A stretch of DNA of 64,000 nt, taken from positions 16,943 to 80,942 of the forward strand of contig UQGM01000006.1 in the NCBI GenBank assembly GCA_900540535.1, read 5' to 3'. The translations under genes and the position numbers were made by a program. Origin of the DNA: an uncultured Oscillospiraceae bacterium. GTDB lineage: Bacteria > Bacillota > Clostridia > Oscillospirales > Acutalibacteraceae. This document shows, in pieces, positions 16,033 through 25,000 of this stretch (positions are counted from its first letter, which is position 1; the number at the start of each line of letters is the position of its first letter). A model generated the notes under the pieces. The model was not told the DNA's origin. It saw only the letters and a program-made list of their open reading frames with translations, and did no database searches.

Positions 16033-17697
16033 TTATTTTTTCCAGGAGGAATTAAGTGCTACAGTACGGTTGAATATGAGCTTACCGGGAGCAGAATCTT
16101 TATCTACACAGTAATATCCCTGACGCATGAACTGGAAAGTATCGCCGGGCTTTGCATCTTTGAGTCCGCCTTCTATAAGGCAGTCTGAGAGAACTGTAAG
16201 GGAATCGGGATTGAGATTCTCGGTAAAGGAACCGTTTGTCTCATCTGAAGGATTTTCAGCATTGAAAAGTCTGTCATAAAGACGAACTTCTGCTTTTACG
16301 CTGTCTGCTGCGCTTACCCAGTGAAGAGTTCCTTTAACCTTTCTGCCGTCGGGGGATTCTCCGCCCTTTGAAAGGGGATCATATGTGCAGTGAAGGCATG
16401 TAACGTTTCCGTTTTCATCTGTTTCATAGCTTTCGCACTTTACAAAGTATGCGCCTTTAAGTCTTACCTCATTGCCGGGGAATAGGCGGAAATACTTCTT
16501 TACAGGCTCTGCCATGAAGTCTTCCTGCTCAACATAGATTTCACGGGAGAAAGCCATTTCTCTTGTGCCGAGTTCAGGCTTGTCGGGATGAACCTGAACA
16601 GTGATTTTTTCAGTTTTATCTTCGGGATAATTGTCGATTATCACTTTAAGGGGTCTTAAAACAGCCATGGCTCTGGGAGCGTTTGCGTTAAGGTTATCTC
16701 TTACGCAGGCTTCGAGAAGACCGTAGTCAACAACACTGTAAGCTTTGCTTACACCGATTCTGTCGCAGAAATCACGGATAGCGGCAGCGGGATAGCCTCT
16801 TCTTCTCATTCCGCAGAGAGTTGCCATTCTCGGGTCATCCCAGCCGGAAAGAATATTATCTGTAACAAGCTTTAAGCATTTGCGCTTACTTGTAAGGCAG
16901 TAGTTGAGGTTAAGTCTTGCAAACTCAATCTGACGGGGAGGGGTGGGGATATTCAATTCTCTCAGGAACCAGTCGTAAAGGGGACGGTGGTTCTCAAATT
17001 CGAGAGAGCAAAGTGAATGGGTTACGCCCTCTTTGGCGTCGGAAAGGGGATGTGCAAAGTCGTACATGGGATATACGCACCATTTGTCACCTGTTCTGTG
17101 GTGATGAACATGGGCTATACGGTAAATAACCGGGTCACGCATATTGAGGTTTGGGGAAGCCATGTCGATTTTTGCACGAAGAACCATAGCTCCGTTGGGG
17201 AATTCGCCTGCTGTCATTCTCTTAAACAGGTCAAGGCTTTCCTCTTTGGGACGGTTTCTGTAAGGACTTTCCTTTCCGGGCTCTGTGAGAGTTCCTCTGT
17301 ACTCTCTTATTTCATCAGCGGAAAGTTCATCTACATAGGCTTTGTCAAGCTCTATGAGCTTTATAGCGCATTCATGGATAAAATCAAAGTAATCAGATGC
17401 GAAATAGAGGTTGTCCCAGTTGAAACCGAGCCATTTGATGTCCTCTTTTATGCTCTCAACATACTCTACATCCTCTTTTATGGGGTTTGTGTCGTCAAGG
17501 CGCAAGTTGCATGTTCCGCCGTATTTTGCGGCAGTGGCAAAGTTTATGCATATTGCCTTTGCATGGCCTATATGAAGATAACCGTTTGGCTCCGGGGGAA
17601 AACGTGTCTGAACCTTTGTATAAACTCCCTTTTCAAGGTCTTCGTCTATAAAGTCGTGTATAAAATTAGATGTATTTTCTTTTATAATCTCTTCCAT
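16033..17697 (-). CDS. glnS: Glutaminyl-tRNA synthetase
   Basis: A class Ic aminoacyl-tRNA synthetase, 554 residues. It has FPPEPNGYLHIGHAKA (HIGH motif), LRLDDTNP, and the GlnRS-type second motif TSKRKCL in place of KMSKS, followed by a C-terminal anticodon-binding beta-barrel domain. It charges tRNA-Gln directly with glutamine. The ATG at 17697 follows GGAGAGG; the longer frame from 17721 would overlap gltX. Only 5 nt separate it from gltX, so the two are one operon. Many Firmicutes lack GlnRS and use GatCAB, so its presence marks the lineage. Confidence 0.96.
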   Translation of the reverse strand: MEEIIKENTSNFIHDFIDEDLEKGVYTKVQTRFPPEPNGYLHIGHAKAICINFATAAKYGGTCNLRLDDTNPIKEDVEYVESIKEDIKWLGFNWDNLYFASDYFDFIHECAIKLIELDKAYVDELSADEIREYRGTLTEPGKESPYRNRPKEESLDLFKRMTAGEFPNGAMVLRAKIDMASPNLNMRDPVIYRIAHVHHHRTGDKWCVYPMYDFAHPLSDAKEGVTHSLCSLEFENHRPLYDWFLRELNIPTPPRQIEFARLNLNYCLTSKRKCLKLVTDNILSGWDDPRMATLCGMRRRGYPAAAIRDFCDRIGVSKAYSVVDYGLLEACVRDNLNANAPRAMAVLRPLKVIIDNYPEDKTEKITVQVHPDKPELGTREMAFSREIYVEQEDFMAEPVKKYFRLFPGNEVRLKGAYFVKCESYETDENGNVTCLHCTYDPLSKGGESPDGRKVKGTLHWVSAADSVKAEVRLYDRLFNAENPSDETNGSFTENLNPDSLTVLSDCLIEGGLKDAKPGDTFQFMRQGYYCVDKDSAPGKLIFNRTVALNSSWKK

Positions 17698-17702
17698 TGC
17701 TT

Positions 17703-19373
17703 TTATTCCTCTCCGCCGCATGCTTTGATTGCTGCGGCAATTCTTTCTCTTACTTTTTCTTCGCCTAAAAGCTGCATTATTGCATAAAGGTCAGGTGTGT
17801 TTCTTCTTGATGTTACCGCAATTCTTATAACAGAAGAAACATCGCCTACATGGCCTTTATAAGCTTCAGGGTTCTTTTTATATTCTTTTACGTTGGGAGT
17901 ATATCCCAAGGGTTCACAGATACTCTTTACTGTGTCAAACCAGCCGTCTTTGTCCTGAGAATGGGAATATACTTCGAGGTACTTTTTAAGTATTGCCGAG
18001 GCTTCCTCATTTGAAACATTTTCGGGCATTGTGTAGTCGGGAGTGTAAAGCTCGTCAAAGAAATATTCGCAGTAGCTTTCAATTTCGCTCCACTTTGCAA
18101 TGTCCTTTCTGGGCTTTGCAGTGCCTCTGTCAATTGAGAAAAGCTTTGTGGAAAATTCCGGGTCTCTTGTAAGAAGAGCATAAAGCTTTTCGTTATATTC
18201 TTTAGCCCAGTCGGTTACAAGAGTGTAAACCTCCTCGGCAGACATAACTGAAATTACATTTTTACTTACGTCGTTGAGCTTTGCAAGGTCGAAAAGTGCG
18301 CCGCTTGCGCTCATCTTTTTAAGATTAAAGGGGAATGCGCTTTGAGGAGCGGTTTTGTTTGTCTTGCGCCAGTCCTCGAAGTTTGAGTTGGCAAGGGTAA
18401 GCAGATACTCTATAACGCTGGCCTTCGGATAGCCTTCCTGTGAATAGTAGGTTACGGCAGCTTCGGGATCCTTACGCTTTGAAAGTTTTCTCTTTCCTCC
18501 GTTTTCTTCCTTCATAATAGGAGCGATATGGGCGTATTTGGGAACTTTGAAACCGCAGCACTTGAAAAGCTGAATGTGCAGGGGAACGGATGCTATCCAC
18601 TCGTCGCCTCTGATAACATGAGTTGTTCTCATAAGGTGATCGTCCACTGCATGGGCGAAGTGATATGTGGGGATACCGTCGGTTTTGAGAAGTACAACGT
18701 CCATGATGTTTTCGGGCATTTCGATTTTGCCCTTTACAAGGTCGTCAAAAGAAATCTTGTGCTCCTCGTTTCCGGGAGAACGCAGGCGAAGAACATAGGG
18801 CTTGCCCTCTTTTATAAGCTTTTCCTGCTCCTCATAGGAAAGATTGCGGCAGTGTGCCCACTTTCCGTAATATCCTTTATTGACGTTTTCTGCTTCCTGT
18901 TTTTCTCTCAGGGCATTGAGTTCATCCTCTGAGCAGAAGCAGGGATACGCAAGTCCTTTTAAAACAAGATCCTTTGCAAAGCATCGGTAGATTTCTCTGC
19001 GGTGGCTTTGCTGATAGGGTCCGTAATTGCCTTCCTCTTTCTCGAAGCCCATAACACCTTCATCGGGAGTTACGCCGAATGCTTCAAGTCCTTTTATGAT
19101 TTCGGAAACACCGTCGGTGATTTCTCTCTTTTTATCGGTGTCTTCAATTCTCAAAAAGAAAACGCCGTTTGTGGTTGATGCATTGAGCTTTGCAACCATT
19201 GCGGCAAAAAGTCCGCCGATGTGAAGAAAGCCTGTGGGGCTGGGTGCAAAACGTGAAACTCTTGCTCCTTCCGCAAGGGGGCGTTGGGGATAGAGCTCCT
19301 CATAGTACTCGGGTGTTTTATCTACGTCGCCGAAAAGCAGCTCGGCAAGTTTTTCAAAATCTGTCAAGTTCAT
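17703..19373 (-). CDS. gltX: Glutamyl-tRNA synthetase with N-terminal extension
   Basis: A 556-residue class I synthetase with RFAPSPTGFLHIGG (HIGH motif as HIGG), LRIEDTD, GDEWIASVPLHIQL and KLSKRKD (KMSKS). About 38 residues precede the RFAPSPTG motif, where most bacterial enzymes begin within a few residues, and the total length exceeds the usual 460-500. With glnS next to it the enzyme probably discriminates and charges only tRNA-Glu (inference). The ribosome site AAGGAGG is only 2 nt from the ATG; the TTG at codon 3 would have normal spacing, so the true start may be two codons later. Confidence 0.95.
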   Translation of the reverse strand: MNLTDFEKLAELLFGDVDKTPEYYEELYPQRPLAEGARVSRFAPSPTGFLHIGGLFAAMVAKLNASTTNGVFFLRIEDTDKKREITDGVSEIIKGLEAFGVTPDEGVMGFEKEEGNYGPYQQSHRREIYRCFAKDLVLKGLAYPCFCSEDELNALREKQEAENVNKGYYGKWAHCRNLSYEEQEKLIKEGKPYVLRLRSPGNEEHKISFDDLVKGKIEMPENIMDVVLLKTDGIPTYHFAHAVDDHLMRTTHVIRGDEWIASVPLHIQLFKCCGFKVPKYAHIAPIMKEENGGKRKLSKRKDPEAAVTYYSQEGYPKASVIEYLLTLANSNFEDWRKTNKTAPQSAFPFNLKKMSASGALFDLAKLNDVSKNVISVMSAEEVYTLVTDWAKEYNEKLYALLTRDPEFSTKLFSIDRGTAKPRKDIAKWSEIESYCEYFFDELYTPDYTMPENVSNEEASAILKKYLEVYSHSQDKDGWFDTVKSICEPLGYTPNVKEYKKNPEAYKGHVGDVSSVIRIAVTSRRNTPDLYAIMQLLGEEKVRERIAAAIKACGGEE

Positions 19374-19404
19374 TTCCTCCTTACGGAAAATATATTTACA
19401 TTTT

Positions 19405-19433
19405 ATTATCGCAGAAAATCATCAATCAATCAA
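19405..19433 (-). promoter_or_regulatory. Promoter of gltX-glnS
   Basis: Minus strand TTGATT (19428-19433), 17-bp spacer, GATAAT (19405-19410), just downstream of the 19440-19482 terminator. Confidence 0.65.
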
Positions 19434-19439
19434 TAGTAA

Positions 19440-19482
19440 AAAATAAAAACGGCAAATTAGGTTAATAAAACCTAATTGCCGC
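19440..19482 (-). terminator. Second terminator between the 5S gene and gltX
   Basis: On the minus strand CGGCAATTAGGTT and AACCTAATTTGCCG form a long stem followed by TTTTTATTTTTT. It lies about 45 nt after the first 5S terminator with no gene between. Confidence 0.8.
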
Positions 19483-19526
19483 CTTTAAAATTTTGCTATT
19501 ACATTATATAATATATTTTATATAAA

Positions 19527-19556
19527 TAAAAAAACACCCACCCTATTGGGCAGATG
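19527..19556 (-). terminator. Terminator of the 5S rRNA gene
   Basis: On the minus strand CATCTGCCC pairs with GGGTGGGTG (some G-U pairs) around AATA, followed by a run of seven T. Confidence 0.7.
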
Positions 19557-19567
19557 CCTTTGTCAAG

Positions 19568-19684
<117 letters not shown>

Positions 19685-19729
19685 TGAAGAAACGTTGTTT
19701 TGTTGGCGTCTCTCTCAGCGACGAAATGA

Positions 19730-19758
19730 ATTATATCACACCGATTTCCAAAATGCAA
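19730..19758 (-). promoter_or_regulatory. Promoter of the lone 5S gene
   Basis: Minus strand TTGCAT (19753-19758), 17-bp spacer, TATAAT (19730-19735). It would give a leader of about 40 nt that must be removed during 5S maturation. Confidence 0.85.
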
Positions 19759-19821
19759 CCCCTTTTTTCAAATTTTTTAAAATTTTTTTAAAAACAGTCA
19801 AAAAACCTTAAAAAAGCTCAC

Positions 19822-19850
19822 TTGCCAACTTTTTGTGTTAGGTATATAAT
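19822..19850 (+). promoter_or_regulatory. Promoter of the 38-residue membrane peptide gene
   Basis: TTGCCA (19822-19827), 17-bp spacer, TATAAT (19845-19850). Confidence 0.75.
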
Positions 19851-19895
19851 ATGGATACGGAAGTTACCGATTAGTTTTTTACGGAAGTGGTTTTT

Positions 19896-20012
19896 ATGTT
19901 GAAGCTTTTTGTACGTATAATTGTGTTGCTTGCTTCGGCAGCAGCTTCAGCACTGGCTGTTCTGTTTGCCGTTGCCAACAGACGCAAAGAAGTGAAAATA
20001 GACCTTAACTGA
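19896..20012 (+). CDS. 38-residue single-helix membrane peptide
   Basis: A short frame begins MLKLFVRIIVLLASAAASA, continues ALAVLFAVANRRKEVKIDLN and stops with TGA. It is one transmembrane helix (about 5-27) with a basic tail. It has a strong promoter 45 nt upstream, a moderate ribosome site (GGAAGTGG) and its own terminator, which together support a real gene. I do not recognise a family, and similarity searches are weak at this length. It could be a toxin-like or regulatory membrane peptide, or a small accessory protein. Confidence 0.55.
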   Translation: MLKLFVRIIVLLASAAASALAVLFAVANRRKEVKIDLN

Positions 20013-20030
20013 GTATTAAGGCAAATTCGG

Positions 20031-20060
20031 AAAGACGCAGAAAACTGCGTCTTTTAATTT
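20031..20060 (+). terminator. Terminator of the 38-residue peptide gene
   Basis: AAAGACGCAG and CTGCGTCTTTT pair around AAAA, followed by T-rich sequence. Confidence 0.8.
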
Positions 20061-20102
20061 TAATGGTTAGACTTTTTGAGTCAAGGGAAGGGACGGAAAA
20101 TT

Positions 20103-20276
20103 ATGGACTGTGAAAACTGCTGGTACAACGAATACGATGAGGAAAATGACGAGTACTATTGCTCCCTTGAGCTGGATGAGGATGAATATGCACGTTTTAT
20201 ATATTCCAAAGAGGAAAAGTGCCGTTATTTCAGACCTTACGGCGGCGAATATGAAATTGTAAAAAAGCAAAACTGA
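20103..20276 (+). CDS. Small acidic four-cysteine protein (DUF6472-like)
   Basis: A 57-residue protein beginning MDCENC, with cysteines at 3, 6, 20 and 38 in the arrangement C-x2-C ... C ... C, and a highly acidic centre (DEENDEYYC, LDEDEYARF). This resembles a short clostridial family I remember as DUF6472; its function is unknown to me, and metal binding by the four cysteines is plausible. ATG 20103 follows a GGGAAGGGACGG purine stretch. The longer frame from 20076 starts before this site and is rejected. A terminator follows at 20290. Confidence 0.7.
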   Translation: MDCENCWYNEYDEENDEYYCSLELDEDEYARFIYSKEEKCRYFRPYGGEYEIVKKQN

Positions 20277-20289
20277 TATAAATACTATT

Positions 20290-20318
20290 GCGGACTGCAA
20301 AAAGGCAGTCCGTTTTTC
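20290..20318 (+). terminator. Terminator of the four-cysteine protein gene
   Basis: GCGGACTGC and GCAGTCCGT pair around AAAAAG and are followed by TTTTTC. Confidence 0.85.
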
Positions 20319-20528
20319 TTGTAAAACAAGGAATTTTAAGAAAAATCTATCATAAATATGCTGAATTTTTTTAACTAAGATATGTCGAAAAATAAGGAGA
20401 AGTTTTTAAGAGTTTTACAAATGTGTTAACAAAGTCCTGCCAATTGTATAAATTAAACAAAAAATCAACTAATATTTTTACACTTGTGGTAATCAGTGAT
20501 GCTGTGATTTCCACAGCTCGCTTCGTCA

Positions 20529-20564
20529 TTTTGCACAAGCAAACAGCTGCGCTGTTGTGCAAAA
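20529..20564. repeat. Inverted repeat just upstream of the -35 box
   Basis: TTTTGCACAA (20529-20538) and TTGTGCAAAA (20555-20564) are perfect 10-bp arms. Inside them ACAGC and GCTGT can also pair. No T-run follows, and the repeat ends 5 bp before the -35, which suggests a regulator site. Confidence 0.7.
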
Positions 20565-20568
20565 AGTC

Positions 20569-20597
20569 TTGACGATTTGCATAATATGTGGTAGTAT
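20569..20597 (+). promoter_or_regulatory. Promoter of the 39-codon ORF transcript
   Basis: TTGACG (20569-20574), 17-bp spacer, TAGTAT (20592-20597). Transcription would start near 20604. Confidence 0.75.
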
Positions 20598-20632
20598 AAG
20601 CACAACAAAGAACGAAAGGAGTGAAGAAGAAT

Positions 20633-20752
20633 ATGACATTCAAGAATTACGAGCTTGAGAGAGAGCTTCTCGACGAATTCCTCAGCGAGAAAAAGCTTAG
20701 CTGGAAATCTTTCCTTACAGCTATGGCACTCAACGGAGTAGTCGGAAAATAA
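20633..20752 (+). CDS. 39-residue hypothetical protein
   Basis: The frame begins MTFKNYELERELLDEFL, contains SEKKLSWKSFLTAMALNG and ends VVGK. It is soluble, helical and charged. AAAGGAG lies upstream with slightly long spacing (about 11 nt). A strong promoter and a terminator frame the unit, and the ORF is followed at once by an 80-nt segment able to fold. I do not recognise the protein. It may be a real microprotein, or a leader peptide that controls the downstream RNA. Confidence 0.5.
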   Translation: MTFKNYELERELLDEFLSEKKLSWKSFLTAMALNGVVGK

Positions 20753-20832
20753 GAGCTGATTCGGCTTAGCCGGTCACCGATTTGCCAGTGCGGTCAAAGC
20801 TGCAAGGGCGTATCAAGAAGTAAAAATCGGGG
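20753..20832 (+). ncRNA. Possible structured RNA between the 39-codon ORF and its terminator
   Basis: Visible pairings are CGGC/GCCG around TTA (about 20771-20781) and CCGATTT with AAATCGG (about 20788-20794 and 20824-20830), which encloses some 30 nt rich in G and C. The segment is much less AT-rich than the surrounding intergenic DNA. It matches no RNA class I can name. It could be the 3' UTR of the small gene, a small RNA, or part of an attenuator. Confidence 0.35.
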
Positions 20833-20861
20833 GAGCCTTGAATAAAGGCTCTTATTTTTTT
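20833..20861 (+). terminator. Terminator of the 39-codon ORF transcript
   Basis: GAGCCTT and AAGGCTC pair around GAATA, followed by TTATTTTTTTT. Confidence 0.85.
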
Positions 20862-20894
20862 GTAAAAATAAACCCGATGCTGATATAGATTATA

Positions 20895-20929
20895 AAAAAT
20901 CCGCAGAGCTTTATCTCTGCGGATTTTTT
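20895..20929. terminator. Terminator downstream of yhaM
   Basis: AAAAAATCCGCAGAG and CTCTGCGGATTTTTT form a near-symmetrical stem. It lies after the stop of the minus-strand yhaM gene and can act in both directions. Confidence 0.85.
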
Positions 20930-20944
20930 GCTTTTATTCTCAAA

Positions 20945-21913
20945 TTAAAAGAGTTTTGCTTTCGGACGGATATCTCCGCCGGGATTATAAAACTTTCTGT
21001 TGTCGAGAGCCCATTGACGCTGACTGAAATCTTTTTCGGGAGCAAGAGAAACAGCCTGAGCCATTTCGAACATCTTGGCGTCGAGGGTATCTATCATGGA
21101 AAGCAGCTCCGCCTCAATAAACATTGGTCGAACTGCCGCTCCGAATTCCGGTTCGCCGTGGTGGGAGAGAACCATGTGTTCGAGCATCATGGCCTTTTCC
21201 ATATCGACACCGAGTTTTTCGGCAGTCTTTTCAATAAGCATTGCGCCTCTTACAAGATGGCCTATAAGTGTTCCGTCAACGGTATAGCCTGATGCAAGAC
21301 CTGTTTCGGGCACTTCAAATTCACCGATTTTTCCTATGTCGTGGAGAATTGCACCTGCAAGAAGCAGATCGCTGTTAACGTAATCATATATTTTGCAGGC
21401 TTCCTGTGCAAGACGCACCATTGACAGGGTATGCATCAAAAGACCGCTTCTTATGGCATGGTGAAGCTTAAAGGCGGCAGGCCAGTAAAGAAGCTTTTCT
21501 TTATTCTGGGAAAGAATTTCCAAAGTGATCTTTCTGTATGTTTCGTCATAAAAGGAGTAGGCAATGCTGCTAAGCTCCTCAAACATTATTTCGGGTGCAT
21601 AATCTGCGCTGGGTACAAAATCCTCAATGCGAATGTTGTCAGCAGGAGTACATTTGCGTATCCTTTCAATTCTGAGCTGATCCGCTCCGTTGAAAGGAGA
21701 AATAGTTCCTCTTATTTTTATAAGCTCGTTTGAGTTATATGAGCCCTGAAGTTCAGGGTTGTAATCCCAGTATTTTGCTGAAATTTCACCGTCGGAATCC
21801 GCTACAACAAGGTCAAGATAGGGAAGTCCCTTTGCTGTTTTCTTAACGTCACAAGACTTTATAAGGCAAAAGCCCTCAACGGTTCCGGTTTTTTCATTTT
21901 TCAAAAAGTTCAT
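20945..21913 (-). CDS. yhaM: 3'-5' exoribonuclease YhaM (OB fold plus HD domain)
   Basis: A 322-residue protein with an N-terminal OB-fold segment (about 10-95; DLVVADSDGEISAKYW, IRGTISPF) and an HD domain: H at HHAIRSGLLMHT, the HD pair in AGAILHDIGKIGEF, and further His in MLEHMVLSHHGEPEFG. Length and order match YhaM/CBF1, which trims RNA and DNA from the 3' end with Mn2+. It is transcribed alone, divergent from the glucan synthase gene. A TATAAT lies about 45 bp upstream on its strand (GTGATATAAT) with no clear -35. Confidence 0.9.
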   Translation of the reverse strand: MNFLKNEKTGTVEGFCLIKSCDVKKTAKGLPYLDLVVADSDGEISAKYWDYNPELQGSYNSNELIKIRGTISPFNGADQLRIERIRKCTPADNIRIEDFVPSADYAPEIMFEELSSIAYSFYDETYRKITLEILSQNKEKLLYWPAAFKLHHAIRSGLLMHTLSMVRLAQEACKIYDYVNSDLLLAGAILHDIGKIGEFEVPETGLASGYTVDGTLIGHLVRGAMLIEKTAEKLGVDMEKAMMLEHMVLSHHGEPEFGAAVRPMFIEAELLSMIDTLDAKMFEMAQAVSLAPEKDFSQRQWALDNRKFYNPGGDIRPKAKLF

Positions 21914-22080
21914 CAGCTCAGCCGCCTTTCAAAATTATCCGGGGGATATTATATCACAAAATTATATTCAGTGTCAGTGGTTAAAAGAAACAGAGCAAAA
22001 AATACTTTCTCTCTATTAAGAGGATTTTTTCTTAAATTATGGGAAATATAGGAATATCTGATTTTTAGGGAGCGGGAAAC

Positions 22081-25000
22081 ATGAGTGAAAAATTAAGTCT
22101 ATTAAAGCCTAGGAAGATTGAAAAAAGGGTTAAAAAGGCTTTAAAGGAGATAAGAAAAAACTGTATTGAAAATATTAAAAATAAAAACTATGGACTGCTT
22201 ACGGATAACTATTATATCCTTGCAACTCTCGGAAGAGAATGTATTAAAAACTTAAAAAATGCCCCGAAGCTTCCCAGCAAAAACGATGTTCCTGTTATTT
22301 ATACGGTTATTAAGGAAAGCGCAGAAAAATACGGATGTCTTACTGAGGAAATTTTTATTTCGGTGCTTTCCGATAAGGGCTTTTCATCTGATGAATGCGC
22401 ACTTATACGTCTTATGGCGGAATGTGCATATGTTAATCTTTTTTTGGATTGTCAGGATTTGCAGAAAGCGTCTGATTATATAAACGGTATAAGAAATCTT
22501 GAAGAGATTGACTTTGAAAATATAATGTGCAAAGTCTGTGAAACGGAGAAAATTCTGCTCCGTGACCCGGCAGGCGTTTATCCACAGTGTACAGGTGATA
22601 CAAAAACACTGTATCGCAAATGGATAGGTGAGCAGAGCAAAGAATTAAGAGTTTCCGAAACGGAATTTGCAGTTAAAGCCCTCAGTGAAGCTAAAAAGCA
22701 CTCCGATCATATAGGCAGATACATTAAGCCGGACAACGATGATATGGGTTCTCTGTGGGGAACTGCGGCAATTGTATTCCCGCCGGTTTTTGCCCTTCTT
22801 TTATGTGTTTTGGCAGGCTTCTTTTCAAAAAGCATATTGATTTCTCTGTGTCTCTATTTTCCTTTGTGGGAAATCGTTAAAAATACAGTGTGGAATATCT
22901 GCGGAAGATTTTCAAGAAAAAGAACTCTTCCCGCCCTCGAAATGGAAGCTGTTCCTGAGGACGGGAAAACAGTTGCAGCGGTTTCCGTTCTTTTGCCCTC
23001 TGACGAAAAGGGAAGAAGAGAGCTTTATAAAAATCTCAGAGAGATGAAAATAAGTAACGGAAAAGGTGACATTTGCTTTTGTGTTCTCGGCGATTATCGG
23101 AGCAGCGACCATGAGGAAATGCCTGAGGACGCAGCAATTTTAAAGGGATGCAAAAAGGTCATAGAAGCTCTTAACAAAAAATATGGCGGTGGATTTTTTC
23201 TTGCAGTACGCCGCAGGGAATATTCAGTCAGTGAGGACTGCTTTTGCGGAAAAGAGCGAAAAAGGGGAGCTGTAGAAGCTCTGATAAAAGCTATGAGGGG
23301 AGAAAGAAACGATGAGCTGGAGCTTTTCGGCGATATAAAGAATCTTCAAAATACAAAATACCTTATGATGCTCGATGCAGATACCAAAATGCCCATGAAT
23401 ACTGTTTCAAGACTTGTGGGAGCGGCAATGCATCCTTTAAATAAATGTGAGATTTCCGGTGGAAAAGTGGAAAACGGATACGGTATTTTTGTGCCAAGTG
23501 CCGCAGCGGAGCTTTCGTCGGCTGAAAAAAGCCGTTTTTCTCTTGTTATGGCAGGAGCGGCGGGAGTTTCCTCCTATGATGCAGGAACCTGGGAATTTTA
23601 TATGAATATGTTCGGAGAAGGCATTTTTTCAGGTAAAGGACTTATTGCTGTGGACGCTTTTTACACTCTCATGCCAAATGCGTTTCCAAAAGAACAGGTT
23701 CTCAGCCACGATATTTTGGAGGGCGGATTTCTCCGTGCCGCCCTTGTGCCGGGCGCATGGGTAACGGATTCCTTTCCTGCGACGGTTCAGTCGTATTTAA
23801 GCCGCAGTCACAGGTGGATAAGAGGCGACTGGCAGAATATTATCTGGATTTTTAAAAACACTTTCCTTAAAGGGGAAAGATATAAAAATCCTCTTAACGC
23901 TCTTTCAAAATATAAGCTCTTTGATAATCTCAGAAGAAGTCTTATTCCCGTTTTCGCCGCTGTTTTGATTTTTGCGGCGGGCTTTTTTTCTCCCCTTGTG
24001 GGTGTTTTGCTCCTTGCTGCCGCATTTCTTTCTGTTTGCTCGGGAGAAATTTTTTCTGCAATTCAGGCAGTCTGGAAAAAAGGATTTTCCGTATTCACCC
24101 ATAAAAGATGCTCTGTGGGCTCTTCGGAAATACGAATGGGTCTTATGCGTGCACTGGTTTACTGTATTCTTGTTCCTCAAAACGCATTTGTCGCTGCCGA
24201 CGGAGCTATAAAAGCCCTATGGAGAACCTTTGTGTCAAGACGTCATCTTTTGCAGTGGGTAACTGCGGCGGACAGCGAAAAAAGCGGCGTAAAGAATATA
24301 AAAAGATATTTGCCGTCCCTTGTCTTTGCAGTGATACTTCTTTTCACTCCGGGAGTTGTCGGTAAAATAGCAGGACTCTTTTTCTTTTTTGCTCCTGTTA
24401 TTTATGAACCGATTTCCGAAAGAAAAGTTAAAACCTCTAAAAAGGAACTCACTCCCCGTGAAAGGGAGAAGATTATTTCCTACTGTGCGGCAATGTGGAA
24501 ATATTATGAAAAATATGCTGGAGAAAGCGAGCACTTTCTTCCTCCCGATAACGTACAGCAGTCGCCTGTATTTGCCGTTGCAAGGAGAACTTCTCCCACA
24601 AATATCGGTATGATGATGCTAAGTATTCTTGCAGCAAAGGATATGGGCTTTATTGACAGCGAGGGTCTTTACAAAAGGCTTAAAAATGTCCTTGACAGTG
24701 TAGAAAAGCTTCCGAAATACAGAGGAAATCTCTTTAACTGGTACAGCACACAGACCTTAGAGCCTATTGAGCCGGTATATGTTTCGAGTGTGGACAGCGG
24801 AAATTTCCTCTGCTGTATCACTGCCCTTAAATCGGGACTTTTAAAGCTTAAAGGAGAGTTCCAGCCACTCGGAGAAATTGCCGAACGATTTCAGAAAATA
24901 ATAGACGAAACGGATTTGTCCTTTTTATATAATGAAAAGAAAAATCTATTTCATATTGGCTTCAGCATTGAGGATAATGCTTTAACACCGTCCTGTTATG

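Larger units (their letters stand above)
20319..20632. other. Non-coding AT-rich region with two hairpins before a 39-codon ORF
   Basis: No gene is seen in the first 180 bases. GCTGTG/CACAGC forms a small hairpin near 20502-20518, and a larger inverted repeat lies at 20529-20564. The region ends in a good promoter (20569-20597) for the 39-codon ORF. Confidence 0.55.

Noticed and set aside
17017..17787. 256-residue open frame on the plus strand
   Set aside because: It lies opposite glnS and gltX and reads as low-complexity hydrophobic sequence without family features.
19374..19482. T-box leader for gltX
   Set aside because: The hairpin is a terminator on the same strand, but no specifier stem or AGGGTGGNACCGCG-type box is present, and the gltX promoter lies downstream of it.
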